A DNA stretch of 64,000 bases, taken from positions 163,014-227,013 of the forward strand of contig NZ_JAQMUB010000032.1 of the NCBI RefSeq assembly GCF_028330965.1, given 5' to 3'. Made by a program: the position numbers and the translations under genes. The stretch comes from Oscillatoria sp. CS-180. GTDB taxonomy: Bacteria; Cyanobacteriota; Cyanobacteriia; Phormidesmidales; Phormidesmidaceae. Shown piece after piece: positions 1 through 8,901 of this stretch. Each line of letters starts with the position of its first letter. Position 1 is the first letter of the stretch. Under the pieces are notes generated by a model, which made no database searches, was not told where the DNA came from, and was given only the letters and a program-made list of their open reading frames with translations.

Positions 1-16
1 CCTTCCAGACCCTTTT

Positions 17-802
17 CTACCAAGCTAAAAACCAGCTGCGCTGTTCCCAAATCATCATGACTCCACTGACAGCAACAAAAGCGTAGACCATTTGCCGAAA
101 CTGGTTGTTTGAAATGCGTTCCAGCACCCATTTACCTAGTAAATTAGCCGGCACCGCGCCCAACCCAATAATCAGTCCATAGCCAATATGATTAGGCTCT
201 AGAACGCCTAAAGCGGCATAACTCAGCAGCTTGAAAATGTGTAGAAAGGCTTTGTTCGAGGCCTTTGTCGCAATCATGGCCTCCTTCTCCAGCCCGTAGG
301 CAAAGTACATTGGGTTCATGATGGGCCCCGTACTGCCAATGAGGGCTGAACCGACAGAGTTTAAGAAAGAAACGGGAAGAAAATACCACGTTTTAACCGT
401 GAAAGGGCGATCAGATAGCTTCAGACATTTGCTAAGCCAGTAGTTGGTAACCATACCCAACAGCGCAACGCCGACCAATATTTGCAGCCAGTCCGCTTTG
501 ACCCAAGTGAAAATGTAGGCCCCCAGGATTGCTCCCAAAAGGCACCCAGGTAAATACCAAGCTGTGACTTGCCAGTCGATCTTGCGCCAAAAAAATAGAC
601 TACGCTGCCCATTCCCAATAAGTAGCCCTGTTGTAATTACAGGGGCAACAGCCTGAGTGCCTAGCAGCACTGACAACAGGGGAATCAGAACGAGAGGACT
701 GCCGCCGCCTGCCAACATACTAAAAAACCAGGCGACAAAGCTGGTGCCCCCAATCAGCAAAACGACTATAGTCGTCGAAAGTTCGAGATGAATGGCTTGC
801 AC
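17..802 (-). CDS. TSUP (TauE/SafE) family membrane permease
   Basis: A 261-residue, very hydrophobic protein with about eight predicted membrane segments. It has the internal two-fold layout of the TSUP family: a Gly-rich first-half signature around residues 30-45 (SMLAGGGSPLVLIPLL) and a related second-half signature around 148-165 (NSVGSALIGSTGPIMNP). The family moves sulfite, sulfonates or other small anions across the inner membrane; the substrate cannot be read from sequence. The gene is complete at the window edge, stands alone, and is followed by about 100 bases before the next gene, so its operon context is unseen. Family assignment is secure, substrate unknown. Confidence 0.85.
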   Translation of the reverse strand: MQAIHLELSTTIVVLLIGGTSFVAWFFSMLAGGGSPLVLIPLLSVLLGTQAVAPVITTGLLIGNGQRSLFFWRKIDWQVTAWYLPGCLLGAILGAYIFTWVKADWLQILVGVALLGMVTNYWLSKCLKLSDRPFTVKTWYFLPVSFLNSVGSALIGSTGPIMNPMYFAYGLEKEAMIATKASNKAFLHIFKLLSYAALGVLEPNHIGYGLIIGLGAVPANLLGKWVLERISNNQFRQMVYAFVAVSGVMMIWEQRSWFLAW

Positions 803-991
803 GCTCGCAGCAGTCCTCTACAAATAATCTGGATAAGGTTACTCGTCTTAACCTTCCTTTATATTAGTTTAGATGACTCATTGATGATGTGAAAGCTAAT
901 AGATAGATAAAGAGGGAGCCAATCCTAAGCGCGGCGTAATGTCTCACAGCCGGGTATTTTTATTGTCAGAAATCTCCTCAAAGGAGTTCTG

Positions 992-1897
992 CTACAAAAA
1001 GGTAAATCCTGCCTCCTGCCAAGGGCGGAGCGCTGACGCATCCTCTAAGTTCTGTAGGTGAGAATCTGTTGCGTCGCAGGGAGGTTGATCAATCTCGGCT
1101 AGACAGAGGTTACTGTATAGCCGAGTAATGACTTTACGACCCTCAGCAGTTGCTCCACAGTAGTAGATGCTTGCCTGGATATAGGGATAGACTACTTGCC
1201 AGAAAAAACGAGGATAGCCTGCTCGTAGCTCTTCGGGAGACTGATATCCCAGCGATCGATTCATATCTGTTTCTTCGAACTCTCGAAATAGCGCCGGCAG
1301 TTTTTTCAAATAGTTAGCATCGCTCAGCTGTCCCATCAAATCGGCTGCCCGACATAACCCTCCGTAATGGGCTGTGTCTTGATACAGCTCTTCGTGAGGA
1401 ATAGGAAAGCGAGTCATTTCGATGTAGTGCTGAATCTTTCCAATATCAAGTAGCGAATTTTGCTGAAAGGAAGACGAAACGTAGACCTTGCCTCGATCAA
1501 CGTGGCTATCGGCTAGGGCTGCTCCAGTCGCTGTTGGTGCGATGACGGTCCAACCCCCTTTGCCATCAGCATAGCGATGACGATCGCCCTCATCTTGCTC
1601 CAAAACGGCTTTCACATATCCCACGTCATGACAGACTAGAGCCGCCATAAATTGCAGCCAATCATGGGGCGATAAGGTTCCATCGCGGCGCTGTTTTCCT
1701 TCTAGAATCAGCTGCCCCACTTCAATAACCTGCAAGGTGTGGTCCACAGTGTGATACGGAGCATCGCCAGCAGCGAGCGTTCTCATGACTGGGGTTGCAA
1801 TCTCGATCAAAAAGTCATCATATCGGGGGCAGAATTGCCCAAAAAGTGCCTGGTAGCGATTGCTAAGCCAGACCAATTTAGCTTTGAAATCGAGCAT
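992..1897 (-). CDS. HD-domain metal-dependent hydrolase, Npun_R2479-like
   Basis: About 301 residues counted from the ATG at 1897, which I prefer to an upstream GTG at 1921 because a weak GGA-type ribosome site lies just before the ATG. The HD signature is present: a first metal-binding HxxxH near residues 49-53 (HTVDH) and the HD pair at about 90-91 (LVCHDVGY). HD proteins are metal-dependent phosphohydrolases, often acting on nucleotides or cyclic nucleotides. This one resembles a cyanobacterial group named after Nostoc punctiforme Npun_R2479, whose substrate I do not know. It is followed downstream by the TSUP gene on the same strand. Confidence 0.75.
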   Translation of the reverse strand: MLDFKAKLVWLSNRYQALFGQFCPRYDDFLIEIATPVMRTLAAGDAPYHTVDHTLQVIEVGQLILEGKQRRDGTLSPHDWLQFMAALVCHDVGYVKAVLEQDEGDRHRYADGKGGWTVIAPTATGAALADSHVDRGKVYVSSSFQQNSLLDIGKIQHYIEMTRFPIPHEELYQDTAHYGGLCRAADLMGQLSDANYLKKLPALFREFEETDMNRSLGYQSPEELRAGYPRFFWQVVYPYIQASIYYCGATAEGRKVITRLYSNLCLAEIDQPPCDATDSHLQNLEDASALRPWQEAGFTFL

Positions 1898-2400
1898 TTT
1901 TCCAAGTAATCCAGATGACACAGCGTCAAAGCAGAGACTCAGATTAGCCGTCTATTGAGGTAAGAGCGATTGCGAGAAACGAGACTTGCCTGTGTGACTC
2001 GCTCAAGGGTTCAATAGATTTCATGTAGCGCTTTTAGGGAAGAACACAACTTTAAGAAGCACTACTGAAATAACAGGGAAGCGTTGAATGTACTCACTGT
2101 AAACCATCGAAATTTGATACAAAAGACCTGAATCCGCTTTCAGTGTGATCTAAATCAAGTTTATGTAAAGCGATCGCTCGTTATATGAAGTAAAGCTAGC
2201 CTCAGAGAAGGCTGATAAGGCTTGTAGATATTGCGACAGCTATCACTTTTAGCATGAAGCGTTCTTCAAGTAATGTCTACATCAGAAATAAGGATGTCAC
2301 AATTGCTACAGGCAAGAGTAAAGAGACTCAGCCCAAACTCAGACGTACCATGAAGCTCTGCGCCTTTACTAGAGTTTAAGAAATCAACAAAAATCAGCGA
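1898..2400. other. Gene-free interval between HD protein and J-domain protein
   Basis: About 500 bases with no supported coding region. One HIP1 octamer lies at 2170-2177. It should contain the promoter of the HD-protein gene (minus strand) and the 3' region of the J-domain gene. I see no convincing hairpin terminator, tRNA or repeat. Confidence 0.6.
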
Positions 2401-3033
2401 TTATGACGGTTTTTGCAACGCTTCGTGTTCCATTCGCCTGAAATCACGATTAACCTCTTGCCACAGCACTTTGTTATGAGGGTCAAGGCGCAGCGCTTTT
2501 TTAAGGGCTCGACGGGCCTTGTCGTAATGTCCGTGACGAATGAGATAGCGTCCCCATCGCTGATAAGCGATCGCCTGCCACTGTCTTACCTCGGGGTCGT
2601 TTGCCAATCGCTGAGCCAGACCATCCACTAGCGCGATCGCTCTGGGAAAACGGCGAGCTTGAAATAAAACCTGGAGCTGATCAAAGCCTTTTTGCTTGAG
2701 AATCTGGTCGTCAGGCGAAAGGGCTGGATTGACCCGAACGCTAACTTTTTCGGCAGTCCTTTTAACAGTGACTCGGGGGCGAGCCTGCTCGACCGACTTT
2801 TGTCCGGAGGGGACTGAGGTGATTTGAGTCGGCATAGCGTCAACTAGGACTTGGTAGGCCTGAGTGATGCGAATAAATTTGTCTTCCGCCTGGCGATCGC
2901 CTGAATTCATATCAGGGTGATATTGTCTCGCCAATCGACGATAAGACGCTTTAACATCTTCAAAAGTGGCGTTTGGACGCAAGCCCAGCACTCTCAGCTC
3001 ATCCACCAGTTGCCTTCGCACCGCTTCAACCAC
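2401..3033 (-). CDS. J-domain protein with C-terminal TPR-like region
   Basis: A 210-residue protein. Residues about 14-66 form a J domain with the diagnostic HPD tripeptide at 39-41, the motif that stimulates the Hsp70 (DnaK) ATPase. Residues about 120-200 have TPR-like helical spacing (RRFPRAIALVDGLAQRL; KARRALKKALRLDPHNK), suggesting a protein-binding platform. There is no Gly/Phe region and no zinc-finger region, so this is a type III (J-domain only) co-chaperone rather than DnaJ itself. The client is unknown. Short J-TPR proteins of this form are common in cyanobacteria. Confidence 0.85.
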   Translation of the reverse strand: MVEAVRRQLVDELRVLGLRPNATFEDVKASYRRLARQYHPDMNSGDRQAEDKFIRITQAYQVLVDAMPTQITSVPSGQKSVEQARPRVTVKRTAEKVSVRVNPALSPDDQILKQKGFDQLQVLFQARRFPRAIALVDGLAQRLANDPEVRQWQAIAYQRWGRYLIRHGHYDKARRALKKALRLDPHNKVLWQEVNRDFRRMEHEALQKPS

Positions 3034-3242
3034 TCCCTTGACTCACAGTAATGTTATCTGATTAACCTTAGAGCAAAGGCTAACCTATAAACCGGAATTA
3101 TCGCCGGGAAACATGGTTAAGTCTATCTATTAATTCCAAAAATGAACCGTCCGACTAGGGGGTTGTCGCTCAAAAGTAATGATTGGGCCACTCGTTTTGG
3201 CAAGGGCAAAACAGCGTTGTCGGCATTGTTCCAACAGGCTCA

Positions 3243-3259
3243 ATGATCATTTTGATCAT
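3243..3259 (-). terminator. Inverted repeat downstream of the clp cluster
   Basis: ATGATCA (3243-3249), a TTT spacer, and TGATCAT (3253-3259) form a perfect 7-bp stem about 75 bases past the clpP stop on the minus strand. It could end the clp transcript, but the stem is AT-rich and no long U tract follows, so it may equally be a protein site. Confidence 0.3.
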
Positions 3260-3331
3260 GCTTCACCCTTACCAAAAGTCTAGGGACAGTTGATTACTAT
3301 CCCCAAACAACTCATCGTTAACCGAATAGAT

Positions 3332-3949
3332 TTAGGTTGCGGCCTCAATCGCAGCTTGAGTTCGCTCTTCAATCACGCGATCAATGAGGCCATAGTCCAT
3401 GGCTTCCTGGGCAGACATGAAGTTATCGCGATCGGTGTCACGCTCAATTTGCTCCAGGGGTTTACCCGTATGCTTCGCAAGCATCTCATTCAAGGCTTGC
3501 TTAATACGGATAACCTCTCTGGCTTCAATTTCAATATCGGTTGCCTGCCCCCGTGCACCTCCCAACGGTTGGTGAATCATGATGCGGGCATGAGGCAACG
3601 CCAGACGCTTACCGGAAGAACCTGCTGCTAGCAAAAAGGCTCCCATCGAAGCTGCTAGGCCAACGCAAATAGTGATGACCTCTGACTTGATATGCTGCAT
3701 GGTGTCATAAATTGCCATGCCTGCTGTGACCGAGCCACCCGGAGAATTGATGTATAGATAGATAGGCTTGCTGTTGTCGTCAGAGTCCAGATAAAGCAAA
3801 TAAGCAACGATCGCGTTGGCAATACTATCGTTCACTTCTTCTGACAAAAAGATGATGCGCTCACGAAACAGTCGCTCATAAATGCTGATCCACTGTTCGT
3901 AAGGACTACCGGGAAGACGGTAGGCAACGCTTGGAACGCCGATAGGCAT
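3332..3949 (-). CDS. clpP: ClpP protease proteolytic subunit (catalytically intact)
   Basis: Serine protease subunit of the Clp proteolytic core. I start it at the ATG at 3949 (205 residues) rather than the ORF start 48 bases upstream, because AGGAGA sits about 8 bases before this ATG and family members begin with MPIGVPSV. The triad is complete: Ser101 in GLAASMGAF, His126 in MIHQP, Asp175 in DRDNF. It is the last gene of a three-gene minus-strand cluster and the only one of the three with a working active site. In cyanobacteria the clpP next to clpR is usually called clpP3, and by context this is that gene. It would degrade proteins delivered by a ClpC-type ATPase. Confidence 0.93.
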   Translation of the reverse strand: MPIGVPSVAYRLPGSPYEQWISIYERLFRERIIFLSEEVNDSIANAIVAYLLYLDSDDNSKPIYLYINSPGGSVTAGMAIYDTMQHIKSEVITICVGLAASMGAFLLAAGSSGKRLALPHARIMIHQPLGGARGQATDIEIEAREVIRIKQALNEMLAKHTGKPLEQIERDTDRDNFMSAQEAMDYGLIDRVIEERTQAAIEAAT

Positions 3950-4046
3950 GATAAAAGTCTCCTGAGAGCAGTTAAAGTTTCCATCGCCGATGGGCAATAC
4001 CCACCTGTGCAGGGTCTACGCTGAATGTCGGGAAGTCCACAGCGGT

Positions 4047-4682
4047 TTAGCTGTCTCCTAATACCCGGTCAATTAGCCCGTAATCTTTGGCTCCTTGAGG
4101 CGTCATGTAGTAGGTCCGATCCATATCCTGATTGAGTTTCTCAACGGTTTGACCCGTATTCTTGGACAGGATTTCCATCATCAGCTGACGTTTCGCAAGG
4201 ACTTCTTCGGCATTGATCTGAATGTCAGTCGCCTGTCCTTGAGTCGCCACCTTGGGTTGCACTAGCGTAATCATGGCGTTGGGCAAGCTGACTCGCTTAC
4301 CCGGACTGCCTGCCGATAGCAATACCGTGGCAACGCCGACGGCCTGACCCAAACAAATCGTCGTAATCTCAGATTTGATGTGCTGCATGGTGTCCAGAAT
4401 TGCCAGACTTGCAGTAATCCCTGACAGACCTGCAAAGGCATCTGCCATGCCTGCCGTCACTGGATCACCCATCGAATTGATATAGAGATTGATCGGTTTA
4501 CCCTGATCCTCTGAATCAAGATAGAGAAGGGCCGAAATAACGGAGTTTGCTAGTCCCATCGTGATGGGCTGGTTTAGGAAAATAATGCGTTCCTGGCTGA
4601 GTCGGGTGTAGATGTTGATCCACTGCCAATTTTGGCTACCAGGAATGTTGTACGGAACGCGCAGAATTTCATCAACAGGCAT
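4047..4682 (-). CDS. Second ClpR-like, catalytically dead Clp subunit
   Basis: A 211-residue ClpP-fold protein that has lost every catalytic residue. The Ser position is Gly (GQAVGVATV), the His position is Val (TLVQP) and the Asp position is Thr (DRTYY). It also has an insertion of about 12 residues after VTAGMA, in the place where ClpR carries its extra loop. It begins 9 bases after the clpR stop, with AGAGGG before the ATG, so it is cotranscribed with clpR and clpP. It probably enters the Clp ring as a structural subunit, as plastid ClpR proteins do. It is closer in sequence to ClpP than the upstream ClpR, suggesting a separate duplication. Confidence 0.85.
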   Translation of the reverse strand: MPVDEILRVPYNIPGSQNWQWINIYTRLSQERIIFLNQPITMGLANSVISALLYLDSEDQGKPINLYINSMGDPVTAGMADAFAGLSGITASLAILDTMQHIKSEITTICLGQAVGVATVLLSAGSPGKRVSLPNAMITLVQPKVATQGQATDIQINAEEVLAKRQLMMEILSKNTGQTVEKLNQDMDRTYYMTPQGAKDYGLIDRVLGDS

Positions 4683-4691
4683 AAGACCCTC

Positions 4692-5387
4692 TTACGCCAT
4701 CGCCGGCATTGCTTTGGGCAAGTCTTTCGTGCTCTCCAACACGCGATCAATGAGGCCATACTCTTTGGCCTGTTCGGGAGTCAGATAAAACATACGATCA
4801 GTATCTTTAGAGATCTTCTCAGCAGTCTGTCCCGTATTTCTCGACAGGATGTCTAGCATGGCGGCCTTGTTATCCAAAACCTCTTTAGCTCGAATCTGGA
4901 TGTCGGTTGCTTGTCCCCGTCCCATACCGATACGAGGCTGGTTTAAAACAATCGTGGCATTGGGTAAGCTAGCTCGGTAGCCTTTGGTGCCCGCCGAGAG
5001 AATCATGGCTGCGGTTCCCATAGCTTGGCCAATACAGATGGTGTGAACGGGGGGCTTAACATAGCCAATCGTGTCACAGATGGCGAAGGCTTCGGTGTCT
5101 TGCCCGATCGCGTCGCCCGTGTACCAAGATGTCCCTGTGGAGTTGATGTAGAAATAGATCGGTTTGTCCGGATCATCAAACTGTAGGAAGAGCAGTTGAG
5201 CAATAATAAGCTTGGTGACATCGACACCAAGCTGTCGCTTATACTCATCTGCTGATACTAGAGGTAACCCTAGATAGATAATGCGCTCCTTCAAAAGCAA
5301 AGAAGGCAGATCTGGCGGAGGAGTACGATAGTAGGCACCACCGCCACCGCCATAGGGAGCTTGTACCGCACGAATTGTTGAACTCAT
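4692..5387 (-). CDS. clpR: ClpR, inactive subunit of the cyanobacterial Clp core
   Basis: A 231-residue protein with the typical cyanobacterial ClpR N terminus (RTPPPDLPSLLLKERIIYLG after a Gly-rich stretch). Catalytic positions are replaced: Ser to Gly (GQAMGTAAM), His to Asn (VLNQP), Asp to Met (DRMFY). It carries the ClpR-specific extra loop (YTGDAIGQDTEAFAICDT). In Synechococcus, ClpR and ClpP3 form one mixed ring of an essential protease. This is the first gene of the cluster. A divergent vWA gene begins 118 bases away, so the promoter lies at 5388-5505. Confidence 0.93.
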   Translation of the reverse strand: MSSTIRAVQAPYGGGGGAYYRTPPPDLPSLLLKERIIYLGLPLVSADEYKRQLGVDVTKLIIAQLLFLQFDDPDKPIYFYINSTGTSWYTGDAIGQDTEAFAICDTIGYVKPPVHTICIGQAMGTAAMILSAGTKGYRASLPNATIVLNQPRIGMGRGQATDIQIRAKEVLDNKAAMLDILSRNTGQTAEKISKDTDRMFYLTPEQAKEYGLIDRVLESTKDLPKAMPAMA

Positions 5388-5505
5388 AAACGAATGTAAT
5401 AACTTTGGGTTCCCAGTTCATAACATAGTAGCGTGTGGATGAGGTCCGTCAGAGGGCGAGATATCCCCACTTCATTATCAACTCAGTCTTTTCGGAGTCG
5501 TTTCT

Positions 5506-6744
5506 ATGAGTGTTGCTTTGCACTGTGCCCTCAGTGATCCTTATCTAGATAGTCAGCAGACGGCAAGTCAACGCCAGCTGGCGATTTCGATTCAAGTTGC
5601 AGCGGCTGGCATGGGCAGTCATGCACCGCTCAATCTAGGGCTAATTCTGGACCATAGCGGTTCTATGCATGGTCCACCGCTAACCATGGTGAAGGAGGCG
5701 GCTGGGCGGTTGGTCGATCAGTTGTCTGATGAGGATTTGCTTTCGGTTATTGTGTTCGACCATCAGGCCAAGGTTTTATTACCCCTGCAAACTGTGAGTG
5801 ATCGCGACCTCATTAAGCGTAAGATCGGTATCCTCAAGCCCAGTGGTGGGACGGCGATCGACGAGGGAATGAAGCTGGGTATTGAAGAAGCGGCTCAGGG
5901 AAAGCAGGGAAAAGTGTCCCAGCTGTTTTTGCTGACGGATGGCGAAAATGAACATGGCGACAATAAGCGCTGCCTGAAGCTAGCGGAGGTCGCTGCCGAC
6001 TATACCTTGACCCTCAACGCATTGGGTTTTGGAGATCATTGGAACCAGGATGTTCTCGAAAAAATTGCCGATGCAGGTGCAGGTACCCTCTCCTACATTG
6101 AAGAGCCGGATGCCGCTGTCGATGAATTTAATCGATTGCTAACTCGTGCTCAGTCCGTTTTCTTCACCAATGCCCACCTACATCTATCGCTACTGCCTGG
6201 AGTGCGTTTGGCAGAGTTGAAGCCGATCGCTCAGGTGGCACCAGAAACCATTGAACTGCCCTACCTGCAGGAAGAGAATGAGATCGTGATCCGCTTAGGC
6301 GATCTTATGTCTGAGACCCCTAGAGTTGTTTTGACCAATCTCTATATTGGCGGTCAAGGGGAAGGAACCTTTCCAATTGTCAGAGCTTATATTCGCTACG
6401 ATTCTCCTGCTACAGATCAGATGGGATTACAGTCAGAGAGTGTGGAGGTGTCGGCCATCTCTCAAAGTACTTATCAACCGTCTCCTGATCAGCACGTTCA
6501 AAAGCATGTGCTAACACTTGCAAAATACCGACAAACCCAGATTGCTGAGCAAAAATTGGCTAAGGGCGATCGCCAGGGCGCGGCAACGCTGCTACAGTCT
6601 GCGGCTAAGACTGCCTTACAAATGGGTGATCAGGGCGCGGCAACGGTGCTACAGGAGAACGCGACACGGTTACAAACGGGGCAGGATCTGTCGGAGCGCG
6701 ATCGCAAACGGACGCGCATTGTTTCAAAAACGCGGCTGCAGTAG
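5506..6744 (+). CDS. von Willebrand factor A domain protein
   Basis: A 412-residue protein with no signal peptide or membrane segment, so probably cytoplasmic. A vWA domain spans about residues 42-225. Its metal-ion-dependent adhesion site is intact: DxSxS at 49-53 (DHSGS), a Thr in SGGTAID, and Asp in LLTDGEN. The C-terminal third is helical and contains a short internal duplication (QGAATLLQ / QGAATVLQ) encoded by near-identical DNA at about 6577-6597 and 6633-6653. GGAG stands about 10 bases before the ATG. The gene is followed after 6 bases by the epimerase gene, so the two are probably cotranscribed. Its partner is unknown. Confidence 0.88.
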   Translation: MSVALHCALSDPYLDSQQTASQRQLAISIQVAAAGMGSHAPLNLGLILDHSGSMHGPPLTMVKEAAGRLVDQLSDEDLLSVIVFDHQAKVLLPLQTVSDRDLIKRKIGILKPSGGTAIDEGMKLGIEEAAQGKQGKVSQLFLLTDGENEHGDNKRCLKLAEVAADYTLTLNALGFGDHWNQDVLEKIADAGAGTLSYIEEPDAAVDEFNRLLTRAQSVFFTNAHLHLSLLPGVRLAELKPIAQVAPETIELPYLQEENEIVIRLGDLMSETPRVVLTNLYIGGQGEGTFPIVRAYIRYDSPATDQMGLQSESVEVSAISQSTYQPSPDQHVQKHVLTLAKYRQTQIAEQKLAKGDRQGAATLLQSAAKTALQMGDQGAATVLQENATRLQTGQDLSERDRKRTRIVSKTRLQ

Positions 6745-6750
6745 AGAATC

Positions 6751-7806
6751 ATGCAGGTCATTGTCAGCCCCTTTGAGGTGAATAAACGGGTTCCTCTAAC
6801 AATCAGCCGAGGGACGACAGCCCGTTCAAAAAATATTTGGGTGCGGATTGTGGCCGAGGGAATTGAGGGTTGGGGAGAGACGTCTCCCTTTTCCATTGGT
6901 CAACACGCTCAGGCCGCAGATGCTCTTTTGCAAGAGTTCTCTGCTCTGATTCCTCAGCTGGAGCCTTTTCATCCCCTGGAACGGCAGCAGCTGGAAGCGA
7001 CTCTTTCGTCTGCAAGCTCAGCGGTGCGGGCTGGGATAGATGTGGCGCTTCATGATTGGCTGGGTAAGCGATCAGGTTTGCCCCTATGGCAGCTATGGGG
7101 TTTAGATCGGAAAAAAATTGGCCCAACTGCGGTGACAGTGGGGTTGAATTCGCCCGAAAAGGCCCTTGAGCGTTTGCGACAGTGGCAGCAGCAGGTTCCT
7201 ACTGTCAGATCTATCAAGGTTAAACTCGGGAGCCCAGCAGGTGTTGAAGCCGATCAAGCGATGATGACGGCAGTGTTATCCGAAGTCTCAGCGGATGCAA
7301 AAATCAGCGTGGATGCGAATGGGGGCTGGGATTTGGCAGGCGCGATCGCTATGGCGGACTGGCTGGCAGAACGGGGCGTCACCTACATCGAGCAACCGTT
7401 ACCCGTTACCTTGGACGATCAGCTGGGGACACTGACAGCGCGATCGCCCCTACCCATCTTTGTGGATGAAAGCTGTTTCAATACCCAAGATATCCCTCGA
7501 CTGGCCGAACAGGTGCAGGGCATCAACATCAAACTTATGAAGGCAGGCGGTTTGTCTGAAGCGTTGCGGATGATTCACACTGCACAGGCCTGTCACCTTC
7601 AAGTTATGTTCGGCTGTTACTCCGACAGCGCTGTGTCTAATACAGCCCTAGCTCACCTGGCTCCCCTAGCCGATCACCTGGACCTAGATAGTCATCTCAA
7701 CCTGATAAACGATCCGTTCAAAGGCGCTACGATTCAGTCAGGCTGTTTGTACCCCAATGAATTACCCGGTTTAGGACTGACGCGCGATGAACTACCTGAG
7801 AGCTGA
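6751..7806 (+). CDS. Dipeptide epimerase, L-Ala-D/L-Glu epimerase type (enolase superfamily; DgcA-like)
   Basis: A 351-residue enolase-superfamily enzyme of the muconate-cycloisomerase subgroup. Visible active-site elements are the KxK base at 156-158 (IKVKLG), metal ligands Asp188 (SVDAN), Glu214 (YIEQPL) and Asp239 (FVDES), and the second lysine motif at 261-264 (IKLMKAGG). This set marks dipeptide epimerases, which interconvert L-Ala-D-Glu and L-Ala-L-Glu when recycling murein peptides. A related enzyme, DgcA, acts on N-acyl-D-glutamate beside DgcN in marine proteobacteria. It overlaps the next gene, a DgcN-like protein, by 20 bases, so D-glutamate or murein-peptide recycling is the likeliest role. 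Substrate is inferred. Confidence 0.88.
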   Translation: MQVIVSPFEVNKRVPLTISRGTTARSKNIWVRIVAEGIEGWGETSPFSIGQHAQAADALLQEFSALIPQLEPFHPLERQQLEATLSSASSAVRAGIDVALHDWLGKRSGLPLWQLWGLDRKKIGPTAVTVGLNSPEKALERLRQWQQQVPTVRSIKVKLGSPAGVEADQAMMTAVLSEVSADAKISVDANGGWDLAGAIAMADWLAERGVTYIEQPLPVTLDDQLGTLTARSPLPIFVDESCFNTQDIPRLAEQVQGINIKLMKAGGLSEALRMIHTAQACHLQVMFGCYSDSAVSNTALAHLAPLADHLDLDSHLNLINDPFKGATIQSGCLYPNELPGLGLTRDELPES

Positions 7807-8848
7807 CCACCGAATTGCTTTATTGATGCACGAGGGAACGGATAATCCAGGGGGTAAGACGGGATTAGCCATGCTGCGATACAGTCCTCTCAATATTGTG
7901 GCAGTGGTCGATCAGCAACAGGTTGGAAACTCTCTACAGGCAGTCACGGGCATTGAGCGATCAGTCCCGATTGTCGATTCGGTTAAGGCTGCTATGGAGT
8001 ATGAACCGACTGTGCTAGCGATTGGGATTGCGCCCTCAGGCGGTGCTCTCCCTGAACCTTGGTATCAAGAGGTGAAAGAAGCCGTTGCTGCGGGTCTCTC
8101 AGTAGTAAACGGGCTCCATACTCCTATGGCGAAGGACAGAAACCTGGCTACGGTGCTGCAAGCCGATCAATGGATTTGGGATGTTCGACAAGAGCCAACT
8201 GGATTAATGATTGGCAGTGCTGCGGCGCGATCGCTTCCCTGCCGTCGTGTATTACCCGTTGGCACAGATATGGCAATTGGCAAGATGTCCACTAATTTGG
8301 AGCTACACCGCCTTGCAATTGAACATGGACTACGCTCTAAAGTAATTGCGACGGGACAAACCAACTTGATGCTGGGTGATGATGGCATTCCACTAGACAG
8401 CGTTCGAGTCGATTTTGCAGCGGGTGCTGTCGAACAGCAAATGATGCAGTACGGCAACGACCACGACATTTTATTTATTGAAGGACAAGGCTCCCTTTTC
8501 CATCCAGGATCAACTGCCACGCTTCCTCTAATGCGTGGCAGTCAGCCGACCCATCTCATCATGGTTCATCGGGCTGGGCAGACCCACATTCGCAATCAGC
8601 CTACAGTTCAGATTCCACCGCTGAGCGAAGCGATCGCGGTCTGTGAAACCGTTGTTTCTGCAGGAGGGTGCTTCTTACCAGCAAAGGTTGTGGGAGTTGC
8701 TCTCAATACTCATCATTTGGATGAAGCGTCAGCCAAGCAAGCCATCAAAGCAGTTCATCAAGAAACTGGATTACCCTGTACAGATGTCATCCGATTCAGC
8801 GGTAAACCGCTTATGGACGCTATTTTGAACACGACAAGCGCTGTGTAG
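7787..8848 (+). CDS. DUF1611 family protein, DgcN-like
   Basis: A 353-residue protein whose start codon lies inside the 3' end of the epimerase gene (20-base overlap), implying translational coupling. It has the DUF1611 layout: an N-terminal Rossmann-like half (residues about 1-150) and a C-terminal nucleotide-binding half with a P-loop-like motif at about 158-166 (GTDMAIGKMS), then FIEGQGSL and a conserved HRAGQ. DgcN, a DUF1611 protein, is reported as an N-acyltransferase working with DgcA in D-glutamate catabolism. The pairing here matches that, but the reaction in cyanobacteria is an inference. The 3' end faces the infA end of the ribosomal operon. Confidence 0.8.
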   Translation: MNYLRADHRIALLMHEGTDNPGGKTGLAMLRYSPLNIVAVVDQQQVGNSLQAVTGIERSVPIVDSVKAAMEYEPTVLAIGIAPSGGALPEPWYQEVKEAVAAGLSVVNGLHTPMAKDRNLATVLQADQWIWDVRQEPTGLMIGSAAARSLPCRRVLPVGTDMAIGKMSTNLELHRLAIEHGLRSKVIATGQTNLMLGDDGIPLDSVRVDFAAGAVEQQMMQYGNDHDILFIEGQGSLFHPGSTATLPLMRGSQPTHLIMVHRAGQTHIRNQPTVQIPPLSEAIAVCETVVSAGGCFLPAKVVGVALNTHHLDEASAKQAIKAVHQETGLPCTDVIRFSGKPLMDAILNTTSAV

Positions 8849-8888
8849 GCTACCAGAAGATCTCAAGCGGTTCCTCTACCTCTCGCGG

Positions 8889-8901
8889 GTAGGTTGCCTA
8901 C
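8889..8901 (-). terminator. Small hairpin at the end of the ribosomal operon
   Basis: GTAGG-TTG-CCTAC (8889-8901) overlaps the infA stop, and CTACC/GGTAG (8876-8880 with 8888-8892) offers an alternative stem. This is the only terminator-like structure between the convergent DUF1611 and infA genes. No strong U tract follows, so it is tentative. Confidence 0.3.

Noticed and set aside
6803..7126. 107-codon minus-strand frame
   Set aside because: Antisense to the epimerase gene whose active-site motifs are intact.
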